Below, in pieces: positions 7,202 through 19,083 of a stretch of 23,254 nucleotides of DNA; the first letter of the stretch is position 1; the number at the start of each line of letters is the position of its first letter. The translations under genes and the position numbers were made by a program. Source of the stretch: Methanobacterium sp. PtaU1.Bin097 (lineage in GTDB: Archaea; Methanobacteriota; Methanobacteria; Methanobacteriales; Methanobacteriaceae); assembly GCA_002067325.1 (NCBI GenBank), contig MVQY01000176.1, positions 1 through 23,254 of the forward strand, in the 5' to 3' direction. Under the pieces are notes generated by a model that saw nothing but the letters and a program-made list of their open reading frames with translations, was not told the DNA's origin and did no database searches.

Positions 7202-7215
7202 TTGGAGGCGGTAAA

Positions 7216-8076
7216 ATTAATTATAAGTTTATTATTCCAGTACTGATGCTATTTGCTATAGTAATGGCTTTCAGTATTAGCGCTGTTTCTGCTGCTAACA
7301 CTACTACTGTTGATGCGAATTCTATTATTAAATCTTCAGATACAGTTAAAAATTATGTTGAAACTAAAAAGGCAGTTCCAACCACTGTAACGGTGGGCAG
7401 TAAAAAGGTAACATCTGCACAGTACCTGTACATCTTATCCTCAACAGTGACCAACCTCAACAAGAACAGTAAAAAATCAGTCACAGTAAAAACCATTGCC
7501 AAAGCACCCAAACCAGTCGAAAACGTAAAGACCGGTACCCTATCTAAAAGTGAATACATCAAACTGGCCGGTAAAATCACCACTTTTGTAAACACCAACG
7601 GAAGGTTACCCAACTTCATAACCACATCCAAGGGAAACATGAATCCCGACAACCTCATCTACACCTACTCAAAGATCGTGGCCTTCTATAAAACAAACAA
7701 CCGACTACCCAATACAGTATCAGTGAAACCATGGAGCACCACGAAATCTACATCAGAAGGCAGTCCAGCAACCATTGATGCAATTTTTAAAAAGGCAGCT
7801 AAATATGGTTATAGTCATGCAGCCCATGACGCAGCCACCCTAGTAAAAATTGGTGCAGGTGACTGCTGGGCCATGAGCGATTACCTGTTCAAACAACTTA
7901 AAGCAGCGAAGGTTAAAGCCAGAATCATCCAGTACCCTACTGCATATGCAAGTAACCATAGATCTGTTCAATACTACAAGAATGGAGCATGGGTTAATGT
8001 CCCATACAGGACGTACGGATTTAATTCCATGTTCAACAACGTGGGATCCAGTGGAACGGTAATAGCATCCTGCTAA
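7216..8076 (+). CDS. Secreted pseudomurein-binding-repeat protein with transglutaminase-like cysteine peptidase-fold domain (ATT start)
   Basis: A predicted 286-residue surface protein. Residues 1-26 form a full signal peptide (N-Y-K, then a hydrophobic core ending V-S-A). Residues about 40-170 hold pseudomurein-binding (PMBR-like) repeats, seen in the recurring N-x-R-L-P-N pattern (N-G-R-L-P-N and N-N-R-L-P-N) and in V-T-S-A-Q-Y-L-Y. Residues about 187-286 form a transglutaminase-like domain with Cys217 (G-D-C-W-A-M-S) and His248 (N-H-R-S-V-Q-Y-Y). The expected third acidic residue seems replaced by Asn261 (W-V-N-V-P-Y). It probably binds or remodels the pseudomurein wall. No ATG, GTG or TTG lies in frame between the stop at 7195 and ATG 7246, which would truncate the signal peptide. 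ATT at 7216 sits 7 nt after GGAGG and restores it. Confidence 0.75.
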   Translation: MNYKFIIPVLMLFAIVMAFSISAVSAANTTTVDANSIIKSSDTVKNYVETKKAVPTTVTVGSKKVTSAQYLYILSSTVTNLNKNSKKSVTVKTIAKAPKPVENVKTGTLSKSEYIKLAGKITTFVNTNGRLPNFITTSKGNMNPDNLIYTYSKIVAFYKTNNRLPNTVSVKPWSTTKSTSEGSPATIDAIFKKAAKYGYSHAAHDAATLVKIGAGDCWAMSDYLFKQLKAAKVKARIIQYPTAYASNHRSVQYYKNGAWVNVPYRTYGFNSMFNNVGSSGTVIASC

Positions 8077-8173
8077 ATAAAATAATGAAATAAATAAATA
8101 ATCCCCTAAATAATAAATCTCATTTCAGGCATTCACGCCCCCCCAAAAAATGTCTGTGACACACACCTATTTT

Positions 8174-8212
8174 ACAGTTGAAATTTTTTTCAACTGTATT
8201 CCTATTTTTTTT
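8174..8212 (+). terminator. Hairpin plus T-tract terminator
   Basis: A perfect 10-bp inverted repeat, ACAGTTGAAA (8174-8183) and TTTCAACTGT (8188-8197), has a TTTT loop. A run of T residues follows at about 8204-8212. It lies 98 bp after the stop codon of the pseudomurein-binding protein gene and before tpiA, and would end that single-gene transcript. Confidence 0.7.
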
Positions 8213-8333
8213 GAATTAATTTTATTGTAATTTCTATCCAAGATATCCATCCAAAAGATAAAACCACAAATAATTTTATGATCCTCTGATAAATGGAAAC
8301 ATAGATATTGCATACTTTTTTGGAGGCTATTTA

Positions 8334-9014
8334 ATGAAAGAAATCACCAGAACCCCCATGGTAATTCTAAATTTTAAAACATACCTTGAATCCACGGGAA
8401 AAAACGCACTTAAGCTTGCGGAAATATCAGAAGAGGTGGCCCAGGAGACTGGGGTGAACATCGCCGTCGCACCTCAGCACGCTGACCTCTTGCGCATATC
8501 CAGTGAAGTGGAAATCCCTGTGCTGGCCCAGCACGTAGATGCAGTCGATGCAGGCGGACACACCGGAAGCGTGCTGCTTGAATCTATCAGGGAAGCAGGA
8601 GCTGTTGGAACTTTGATAAACCATTCTGAGATACGTATGAAGCTCGCGGATATCCAGAGAGTGGTGGCCAAGACGATAGAACACAAACTTATCAGCGTCG
8701 TCTGCACCAACAACGTGGAAACCAGTGCAGCGGCAGCCACACTGAAACCAACCTTCGTAGCTATTGAACCACCAGAACTCATAGGATCCGGTATACCAGT
8801 ATCCCAGGCAGAACCTGAGATAGTGGAGGGCACGGTAGAGGTCATCCACCAGATAGATCCTGGAGTGAAGGTTCTATGCGGTGCAGGTATCTCCACTGGC
8901 GATGATATGCAAGCCGCCTTGAAGTTAGGAAGCGAAGGTGTGCTCCTGGCTTCGGGGATAATCCTGGCAGATGACCCCAAAGCAGCCCTTACAGATCTGG
9001 TAAGTAAAATTTAA
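8334..9014 (+). CDS. tpiA: Triosephosphate isomerase
   Basis: A 226-residue TIM of the short archaeal type (bacterial and eukaryotic enzymes have about 250). It interconverts dihydroxyacetone phosphate and glyceraldehyde 3-phosphate in gluconeogenesis and glycolysis. The catalytic set is complete: Asn13 and Lys15 (N-F-K), His97 (I-N-H-S-E) and Glu145 (A-I-E-P-P-E-L-I-G-S-G), with the phosphate-binding C-G-A-G-I-S-T-G near residues 182-189. The ATG at 8334 follows GGAGG with good spacing. It lies 96 bp before pgk, the next enzyme of the pathway, and the two may be co-transcribed. The end of the gene belongs to a degenerate tandem repeat. Confidence 0.96.
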   Translation: MKEITRTPMVILNFKTYLESTGKNALKLAEISEEVAQETGVNIAVAPQHADLLRISSEVEIPVLAQHVDAVDAGGHTGSVLLESIREAGAVGTLINHSEIRMKLADIQRVVAKTIEHKLISVVCTNNVETSAAAATLKPTFVAIEPPELIGSGIPVSQAEPEIVEGTVEVIHQIDPGVKVLCGAGISTGDDMQAALKLGSEGVLLASGIILADDPKAALTDLVSKI

Positions 9015-9046
9015 TCTGGTAAGAAGTTTAAGGTAAGAACTTTAAA
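8996..9046. repeat. Degenerate tandem repeat spanning the tpiA stop codon
   Basis: Three consecutive segments (8996-9014, 9015-9031, 9032-9046) share the pattern GGTAAG-(T)-A-A...TTTAA. The first is the last codons and stop of tpiA. The second and third lie after the stop. They differ by small indels and substitutions, as expected of an old duplication of the gene's 3' end. The last copy blends into TTTAAATA, which may be a TATA box for pgk. Confidence 0.65.
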
Positions 9047-9110
9047 TACCTAAAAGGAATAAGCTGGAAATAGGGTAGATAGATTATTGTAATTAGAGGG
9101 TGTAATAAAA

Positions 9111-10337
9111 ATGTCCCTGGACTTCTACACGATGGATGATTTAAAAGTGAAGGATAAGACGGTATTGGTCAGGGTGGATGTTAATTCCCCTGTAGATCCT
9201 AAAAGCGGTCTTCTACTGGACGATACCAGAATCAAACTCCATGCAGAGACCGTTGGAGAGCTCTCGGATAAAGGTGCTAAGACGGTTTTACTGGCCCACC
9301 AGAGCCGTCCTGGAAAAGCAGATTTCACCACCTTAATGTATCATGCAGAAGCCTTATCTGAGATACTGGGAAAACCAGTTAAATACGTGGATGATATATT
9401 CGGAAGCAATGCTCGAATCCGTATATCCGGACTTAAAAGTGGGGAGATCCTTGTCCTGGAGAATGTCCGTTTTTACTCCGAGGAAGTCTTGAAGAGGGAC
9501 CCTGAACTACAGGCGGAAACCCATCTGGTGAAGAAACTCACTCCACTGGTGGATTATTATATCAACGATGCATTTGCAGCTGCCCACAGGTCACAACCTT
9601 CTCTGGTAGGATTTGCACTCAAAATACCGTCTGCAGCAGGAAGGGTGATGGAAAGGGAGCTTAAAATTTTGTACAATGCGGTTTATAATGCGGAAAGGCC
9701 ATGTGTCTATGTTTTAGGAGGAGTGAAGGTTGATGATTCTATCACCATTGCAGAAAATGTCTTAAGAAAGGGCAGTGCCGATTATATCCTCACCACGGGA
9801 CTGGTGGCCAACATCTTCCTCTGGGGTGCCGGTGTAGACATAAAACAGGTAAATAAGGACTTTATCAAAAAGAAGGATTATTGTGATTGGGTCCTGAAGG
9901 CCAGCAAGTTACTGGAGGAGTTTAAGGGTAAAATATTATATCCCAAGGACGTGGCCATACCGGTGGATGATGAAAGGAAGGAATTTTCCGTGGAGGAAAT
10001 TCCAAACAAGTCTATATATGATATCGGCTCAGATACTATAAATGAGTATGCTAAGATAATCAGAGGAGCAGGTACACTATTTGCTAACGGTCCTGCCGGT
10101 GTATTTGAAGAGGAAGGATTCAGTATAGGCACAGAAGATATTTTAAACGCCATAGCATCCTCACCCGGGCTTTCCATAATTGGTGGGGGGCATCTGGCTG
10201 CGGCAGCCAATCAGATGGGCCTTTCTGGAATTGACCATATCAGCAGCGGCGGTGGCGCTTCCATCAGCCTCCTGGCAGGGGAGGAATTGCCTGTGGTAGA
10301 GGTTTTAAAACAGGCCAAGGGTAAGTTTAAATTGTAA
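9111..10337 (+). CDS. pgk: Phosphoglycerate kinase
   Basis: A 408-residue archaeal-type PGK (family about 395-415) that transfers phosphate between 1,3-bisphosphoglycerate and ADP. The N-terminal substrate domain shows R-V-D-V-N-S-P at 21-27 and A-H-Q-S-R-P. The interdomain and nucleotide-binding parts show V-L-G-G-V-K-V-D-D-S (the G-G-x-K-V motif), N-G-P-A-G-V-F-E and, near the C-terminus, G-G-G-A-S. The ATG at 9111 has GAGGGTG at about 9097-9103. It follows tpiA on the same strand. After the stop there is only a short T-rich tract as a possible terminator, then 126 bp to the first tRNA. Confidence 0.96.
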   Translation: MSLDFYTMDDLKVKDKTVLVRVDVNSPVDPKSGLLLDDTRIKLHAETVGELSDKGAKTVLLAHQSRPGKADFTTLMYHAEALSEILGKPVKYVDDIFGSNARIRISGLKSGEILVLENVRFYSEEVLKRDPELQAETHLVKKLTPLVDYYINDAFAAAHRSQPSLVGFALKIPSAAGRVMERELKILYNAVYNAERPCVYVLGGVKVDDSITIAENVLRKGSADYILTTGLVANIFLWGAGVDIKQVNKDFIKKKDYCDWVLKASKLLEEFKGKILYPKDVAIPVDDERKEFSVEEIPNKSIYDIGSDTINEYAKIIRGAGTLFANGPAGVFEEEGFSIGTEDILNAIASSPGLSIIGGGHLAAAANQMGLSGIDHISSGGGASISLLAGEELPVVEVLKQAKGKFKL

Positions 10338-10428
10338 TTTTTCCTTAAAACTTTTAAACCATAATCCCTCTAATATCTGCTTATAATCTGTGGGATGCTT
10401 CACCTTTTAATGGGAAAAAGTTCACCAA

Positions 10429-10440
10429 AAACTATTTAAG
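10429..10440 (+). promoter_or_regulatory. Probable promoter of the Thr-Pro-Tyr tRNA cluster
   Basis: AAACTATTTAAG lies about 25 bp ahead of the tRNA-Thr 5' end, the distance expected for an archaeal tRNA promoter with a very short leader. The TATA match (TATTTAA) is moderate. Confidence 0.4.
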
Positions 10441-10461
10441 CCAACATTTCCAATACCTAAT

Positions 10462-10540
<79 letters not shown>

Positions 10541-10574
10541 AACTATGGCTGAGCATGATAAAAATTTAAAATGG

Positions 10575-10651
<77 letters not shown>

Positions 10652-10657
10652 TATGTG

Positions 10658-10732
<75 letters not shown>

Positions 10733-10749
10733 TTCTTTTATTACAAAAT

Positions 10750-10787
10750 GAGAAAATATTTGAATTAATGGGAGAAAATTATTTGAA
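10750..10787. repeat. Imperfect tandem duplication between the two tRNA groups
   Basis: GAGAAAATATTTGAA (10750-10764) recurs as GAGAAAATTATTTGAA (10772-10787) with a 22-bp period and a single-base insertion. It lies in the 163-bp spacer between tRNA-Tyr and tRNA-Asp and codes for nothing visible. Confidence 0.7.
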
Positions 10788-10808
10788 ACTTTAAATTTTG
10801 GTTCCTGT

Positions 10809-10824
10809 GCGTAAAGTATATATA
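10809..10824 (+). promoter_or_regulatory. Strong BRE/TATA promoter for tRNA-Asp - tRNA-Lys (- rpoH)
   Basis: GCGTAAAG followed by TATATATA is a close match to the archaeal BRE/TATA consensus. Initiation near 10847 would leave a leader of about 50 nt before tRNA-Asp. A second candidate, AGTATAATC at about 10862-10870, would start transcription almost at the tRNA. Either could also feed rpoH, which has no room for its own promoter outside the tRNA-Lys gene. Confidence 0.55.
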
Positions 10825-10894
10825 TCATGGCTGTAAAAACAAAAGTACTTATGCTGGCACAAGTATAATCAAGTTTACTCTCGTTCTAAAGAGC

Positions 10895-10967
<73 letters not shown>

Positions 10968-10971
10968 TTTG

Positions 10972-11045
<74 letters not shown>

Positions 11046-11073
11046 TTCTTGATTTTTAGCTGGAGGATGTATT

Positions 11074-11304
11074 GTGAAGAAGGATATTTTAAAACACAAA
11101 TTAGTTCCAGATCATGCTATTTTGTCTAAGACAGAAGCAAATAAAGTAATAAAACAATTAAACGTCCACCAAGAGCAACTTCCTAAGATTAAAGCTGATG
11201 ATCCCGTTGTCAAAGAAATTGGCGCAAAATCGGGAGATATTTTGAAGATTACCAGGAATAGCCATACTGCTGGAAAATTTGTTACCTATCGTTTAGTTCT
11301 TTAA
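11074..11304 (+). CDS. rpoH: DNA-directed RNA polymerase subunit H (Rpo5)
   Basis: A 76-residue subunit equal to the C-terminal assembly domain of eukaryotic RPB5. It has the family stretches H-K-L-V-P-D-H at about 7-13, L-P-K-I-K-A-D-D-P-V-V at about 33-43 and G-D-I-L-K-I-T-R-N-S near residues 54-63, and ends in Y-R-L-V as is usual. It sits in the lower jaw of archaeal RNA polymerase. The GTG at 11074 is preceded by GGAGG (11062-11066). It begins the RNAP gene cluster, but a 187-bp AT-rich gap separates it from rpoB''. On its 5' side only 28 nt separate it from tRNA-Lys. Confidence 0.95.
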   Translation: MKKDILKHKLVPDHAILSKTEANKVIKQLNVHQEQLPKIKADDPVVKEIGAKSGDILKITRNSHTAGKFVTYRLVL

Positions 11305-11370
11305 GATTTGGAACAGGATTATTTATGATAACGAGTTGTATAATGAAATTAATTTATACAGAAAAAGTCA

Positions 11371-11385
11371 TACTATATAATAATA
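11371..11385 (+). promoter_or_regulatory. Probable promoter of rpoB'' and the downstream RNAP genes
   Basis: In the 187-bp AT-rich rpoH-rpoB'' spacer, GAAAAAGTCA is followed by TACTATATAATAATA, a BRE/TATA-like element. It predicts a start near 11400 and a leader of about 90 nt. The whole spacer is AT-rich, so other TATA-like boxes (for example 11351-11358) cannot be excluded. Confidence 0.4.
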
Positions 11386-11491
11386 TACTAATAGGATAAT
11401 ATTAATAATATAATAGAAGTTATTAATATAATTTTAGTTTCAAAGGCAAAAAAGCTATGATTAGCTATAAATTTATTTTTGGAGGAATTTA

Positions 11492-12982
11492 ATGGTTCAA
11501 AATGCATGGGAACTGGTTGATGCATTTTTTGATGAATACAATCTGGTAGACCATCACATCAAATCGTATAACGACTTTGTAGACCACAGAATACAGGATA
11601 TAATAGACATAACAGAGCCCATTGTTCTCGAACAGGGTGAATATTCCATAAAAACAGGAAACCTAACAATTAGAAAGCCTTTCATAAAAGAAGCAGATGG
11701 ATCCAAGAGTAAAATCTTTCCCACACAGGCCAGACTGCGAAACCTCACCTATTCCGCCCACATGTACCTGGAGATGTCCCTGATTAAGGGAGAGGAAGAG
11801 CAGGAAATGGAAAACGTATACATAGGTGAAATGCCGGTGATGTTGAAATCAAACATATGCCACTTGAATGGGTTGAACGAAGCAGAACTGGAAGACAACG
11901 GGGAAGACCCCCAGGATCCAGGCGGATACTTCATAGTAAACGGCTCAGAAAGGGCCATCGTAACCATGGAAGAGATAGCTCCCAATAAAATCATACTGGA
12001 GCGGATAGGCGAAAAAGAAGACAGACGTGCCAGAGCCATCGTAACATCCATAAAAAGCGGATTCAGGGCTAGAATCACCCTGGAATACAGGAAGCCACGT
12101 AAAAAAGGTGTTTTCCTCCGGATATCCTTCCCATACGTCCCAGGAGAAATACCACTCGTAGTATTGCTCAGAGCACTGGGTCTCGAGACAGATAAAGACC
12201 TGGTAAACAGCATATCCGAAGAAAGTGACATACAGTTCCTCCTCATAGATGATATACAGACATCCGAGATTACAAACAATTACGACGCCATCAAGTACAT
12301 CGGTAACCGGGTAGCCAAGGGAATGACCGAGGAATACCGGATTAAAAGGGCAGAAGACGTAATAGACCGATACTTACTACCGCACATAGGTGTGGAACCA
12401 GATAAAAGGGCTGAAAAAGCCACCTATCTGGCAGAGATGGCTGAAATGCTATTACAGGTAATTTTCGATAAGAGAGAACCACACGATAAGGACCATTACG
12501 CCAACAAGAGACTCCGGGTATCCGGGGATTTAATGGAAGACCTCTTCAGAGTGGCCTTCACCAGCTTAACTAGGGACATGACCTACCAGCTGGAGAGAAG
12601 CCTGGCACGAGGAAAAGAACCCTCTGTAAAACAGGCAGTGCGTTCCGATGTCTTAACCGAGAACATCAAACACGCCATAGCCACCGGAAACTGGGTCGGA
12701 GGACGAGCCGGTGTAAGCCAGTTACTGGACAGAACCAGTTACATGGGAACCCTATCCCACCTTAAAAGGGTTGTCTCACCACTCTCGAGGAGCCAGCCTC
12801 ACTTCGAAGCCCGTGACCTGCACCCCACTCAGTTTGGTAAGATATGTCCCAACGAGACTCCCGAGGGACCGAACTGTGGTCTGGTGAAAAACCTGGCCAT
12901 ACTGGCCAAGATATCAGAGGGCTCAGATCCACAGGAACTCGAGGATGTTATTAAGAAAATGAAAATGGTAAATCCAATTTAA
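11492..12982 (+). CDS. rpo2N (rpoB''): DNA-directed RNA polymerase subunit B'' (Rpo2N)
   Basis: The 496-residue N-terminal half of the second-largest RNAP subunit, which is split in most methanogens. It carries the protrusion and lobe domains. Conserved stretches are G-Y-F-I-V-N-G-S-E-R at about 146-155, A-T-G-N-W near 391-395 and, near the C-terminus, the fork region with R-D-L-H-P-T-Q-F-G and C-P-N-E-T-P-E-G-P-N-C-G. The frame ends soon after this point, the normal split site. The ATG at 11492 has GGAGG at 11481-11485. rpoB' follows after 17 nt. It is a natural gene split, not a frameshift: stop, spacer and new start are all present and both halves are complete. Confidence 0.96.
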   Translation: MVQNAWELVDAFFDEYNLVDHHIKSYNDFVDHRIQDIIDITEPIVLEQGEYSIKTGNLTIRKPFIKEADGSKSKIFPTQARLRNLTYSAHMYLEMSLIKGEEEQEMENVYIGEMPVMLKSNICHLNGLNEAELEDNGEDPQDPGGYFIVNGSERAIVTMEEIAPNKIILERIGEKEDRRARAIVTSIKSGFRARITLEYRKPRKKGVFLRISFPYVPGEIPLVVLLRALGLETDKDLVNSISEESDIQFLLIDDIQTSEITNNYDAIKYIGNRVAKGMTEEYRIKRAEDVIDRYLLPHIGVEPDKRAEKATYLAEMAEMLLQVIFDKREPHDKDHYANKRLRVSGDLMEDLFRVAFTSLTRDMTYQLERSLARGKEPSVKQAVRSDVLTENIKHAIATGNWVGGRAGVSQLLDRTSYMGTLSHLKRVVSPLSRSQPHFEARDLHPTQFGKICPNETPEGPNCGLVKNLAILAKISEGSDPQELEDVIKKMKMVNPI

Positions 12983-12999
12983 CAGACAGGGAATCTAAA

Positions 13000-14853
13000 T
13001 TGACGATAATAGAAAATGATCCAGACAAATTTGGGGGAAAATACTTGAAAAAATCTAAAATTTATATCAACGGTAAATTGATTGGAACCACTGAAGACCC
13101 GTACGAGTTTGTAGAAACCATGCGGGAGAAGAGGAGATCCGGTGATATCTCCCACGAGATGAACATCACCTACTACGATGATACCGATGAAATCTACATA
13201 TTCAACGATCCTGGAAGAACCAGAAGACCGGTGATAGTGGTAAACGATGGAGAATCCGCATTAAAAGATGAACACATCGAAAAATTAGCTGCAGGAGAAC
13301 TCAACTGGCTGGATCTAATAGCACTGGGTATAATAGAGTACCTGGACGCAGAGGAAGAGGAAAACACTTACATTGCCATGTTTGAAGAAGATTTAACGCC
13401 AGAACACACCCACCTGGAGATAGACCCCTCCACCATGCTGGGTATCTGCGCCGGAATCATACCCTACGCCAACCACAACTCGTCACCCAGGAACACCATG
13501 GAAGCGGGTATGACCAAACAGGCACTGGGATTATACGTATCCAACTATAATCTGCGAACAGACACCAGGGCACACCTTCTACACCATCCACAGGTGCCAA
13601 TAGTTAAAACCAAAAGTATAGATGCCACCCAGTATGATAAAAGGCCTTCCGGACAGAATTTCGTAGTCGCGGTTATGTCCTATGAAGGATACAACATGGA
13701 AGACGCTCTCATCTTGAACAAGGCGTCAATAGAGAGAGGACTGGCTAGATCATCATTTTTCCGTTCATATGAAGCATCAGAAAGAAGGTACCCCGGAGGA
13801 CAGGAAGACAAATTCGAAATACCCGAAAACATAGTGAGGGGATACCGCTCTGAAGAAGTTTACAGACATCTCGACGAAGACGGAATAGTAAACCCCGAAG
13901 TAACCGTCAAATCAGGGGATGTCCTCATTGGAAAAACATCACCACCCCGATTTTTAGAAGAGATAGATGAATTCGGAACAGTCGCCGAGAGAAGAAGAGA
14001 AACCTCAGTCACAGTAAGACACGGGGAACACGGTACAGTAGATGCGGTAATGCTAACTGAAACCGTGGAAGGAAGTAAGCTGGCCAAGATAAGGGTCAGA
14101 GACCAGAGACAACCCGAATTCGGTGATAAATTCGCCTCAAGACACGGACAGAAAGGTGTGGTAGGACTTATAGTCTCCCAGGAAAACATGCCCTTCACAG
14201 AAGAAGGGGTTACACCAGACCTCATAATAAACCCCCACGCCATACCATCCAGGATGTCTGTGGGACAGGTGTTAGAGATGCTCGCCGGTAAAGCAGGGAC
14301 ACTGGAAGGAACCCGTATGGACGGAACACCATTCAGTGGAAACCACGAACTGGAAATCATGGACTTATTAAAGGCAAACGGGTTTGAAACCGCTGGAAGA
14401 GAATCACTCTACAACGGAATAACCGGTGAACGTATAGAAGCAGAGATATTCATTGGAGTAGCTTACTACCAAAAATTACATCACATGACCTCAGACAAAG
14501 TCTACGCCAGATCAAGAGGACCAGTACAGGTACTCACCCGACAACCAACAGAGGGAAGGGCCAGAGAAGGAGGGCTCAGATTTGGAGAAATGGAAAGAGA
14601 CTGTTTAATAGCCCATGGAGCAGCACTCGCCCTCAAGGAGAGACTTTTAGATGAATCAGATAAATACGAGGCCATAGTATGTGAGTGTGGTATGATAGCC
14701 ATCTACGACCGTATAAGGGACAAGAAATACTGCCCAATATGTGGAGACGTGGACACCTTCCCTGTAGAAATATCATACGCCTTCAAACTACTCTTAGACG
14801 AACTCAAGAGCCTTTGTATATTCCCTAAACTGGTACTGGAAGATAAGGCCTAG
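13000..14853 (+). CDS. rpo2C (rpoB'): DNA-directed RNA polymerase subunit B' (Rpo2C)
   Basis: The 617-residue C-terminal half of subunit B. It contains Y-E-G-Y-N-M-E-D-A at 228-236, the active-site region K-F-A-S-R-H-G-Q-K-G, and I-I-N-P-H-A-I-P-S-R-M. A C-terminal zinc site has Cys561, Cys563, Cys578 and Cys581; the first pair is spaced C-x-C, as seen in archaeal B subunits. Translation seems to start at TTG 13000, after a weak CAGGGA. Coupling to rpoB'' (stop at 12980-12982) may help. A later ATG is at 13120 and would remove conserved sequence. A 105-nt spacer with a poor direct repeat separates it from rpoA1. Confidence 0.95.
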   Translation: MTIIENDPDKFGGKYLKKSKIYINGKLIGTTEDPYEFVETMREKRRSGDISHEMNITYYDDTDEIYIFNDPGRTRRPVIVVNDGESALKDEHIEKLAAGELNWLDLIALGIIEYLDAEEEENTYIAMFEEDLTPEHTHLEIDPSTMLGICAGIIPYANHNSSPRNTMEAGMTKQALGLYVSNYNLRTDTRAHLLHHPQVPIVKTKSIDATQYDKRPSGQNFVVAVMSYEGYNMEDALILNKASIERGLARSSFFRSYEASERRYPGGQEDKFEIPENIVRGYRSEEVYRHLDEDGIVNPEVTVKSGDVLIGKTSPPRFLEEIDEFGTVAERRRETSVTVRHGEHGTVDAVMLTETVEGSKLAKIRVRDQRQPEFGDKFASRHGQKGVVGLIVSQENMPFTEEGVTPDLIINPHAIPSRMSVGQVLEMLAGKAGTLEGTRMDGTPFSGNHELEIMDLLKANGFETAGRESLYNGITGERIEAEIFIGVAYYQKLHHMTSDKVYARSRGPVQVLTRQPTEGRAREGGLRFGEMERDCLIAHGAALALKERLLDESDKYEAIVCECGMIAIYDRIRDKKYCPICGDVDTFPVEISYAFKLLLDELKSLCIFPKLVLEDKA

Positions 14854-14958
14854 AAAATTCAATTTAACTAGATTCAAGAGAATTCAACCAATTTAAAGAG
14901 ATAAAAACTTCAAAATAATAGAAATATAAATTATTAAAATGTTTCAGGAGAGAATAGC

Positions 14959-17571
<2,613 letters not shown>

Positions 17572-17614
17572 CAGGAGTAAAAGATTTTTATCATTTAACA
17601 GATTGGGTGGTTTT

Positions 17615-18769
<1,155 letters not shown>

Positions 18770-18781
18770 GGAGGAAGTAAA

Positions 18782-19078
18782 TTGGACGTAGATAGAGGAA
18801 TTCGAGTCGCAGTGGACACCGGAAGTGTCACACTGGGATCTGAAAAATCGATACAGGGACTTAAACAGGGTAAAGGTAAACTGGTTATAGTAGCCCAGAA
18901 CTGTCCCCGTGACATCCGGGAAGATGTTTTACATTATTCCAAGTTATCAGAGATCCCGGTTTACAATTACGAAGGTACCAGTGTAGACCTGGGATCGGTA
19001 TGTGGAAAACCATTCACCGTGGCCACCCTTACCATCAAGGATCCAGGTGACTCCAATATATTAGAAGTAACGGGGTAA
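18782..19078 (+). CDS. rpl30e: 50S ribosomal protein L30e
   Basis: A 98-residue protein of the L7Ae/L30e fold that binds kinked RNA. Family marks are G-K-L-V-I-V-A-Q-N-C-P near residues 32-42 and P-V-Y-N-Y-E-G-T-S-V-D-L-G near 59-71. Starts at TTG 18782 directly after AGGAGG. It lies between rpoA2 (12-nt gap) and nusA (5-nt gap), its usual place in archaea, so it is part of the RNAP transcript. Eukaryotic L30 regulates its own mRNA through a kink-turn. No kink-turn is evident in the short spacer here. Confidence 0.94.
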   Translation: MDVDRGIRVAVDTGSVTLGSEKSIQGLKQGKGKLVIVAQNCPRDIREDVLHYSKLSEIPVYNYEGTSVDLGSVCGKPFTVATLTIKDPGDSNILEVTG

Positions 19079-19083
19079 TTTTT

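Larger units (their letters stand above)
6722..7215. other. 494-bp intergenic region between divergent taw1 and the pseudomurein-binding protein gene
   Basis: Very AT-rich DNA without a credible gene: every ATG checked on the plus strand opens a frame of 15 codons or fewer. It holds the taw1 promoter at its left edge and the promoter and hairpin leader of the rightward gene at its right edge. Between them is a weak inverted repeat AAAAAGA...TCTTTTT (about 7089-7113), which could act as a leaky terminator or insulator. No RNA family or operator is recognised in the middle. Confidence 0.7.

Noticed and set aside
12980..13002. Frameshift or broken RNA polymerase B gene
   Set aside because: The B''/B' split at this place is normal in methanogens; both parts have complete domains, and a spacer and new start are present.
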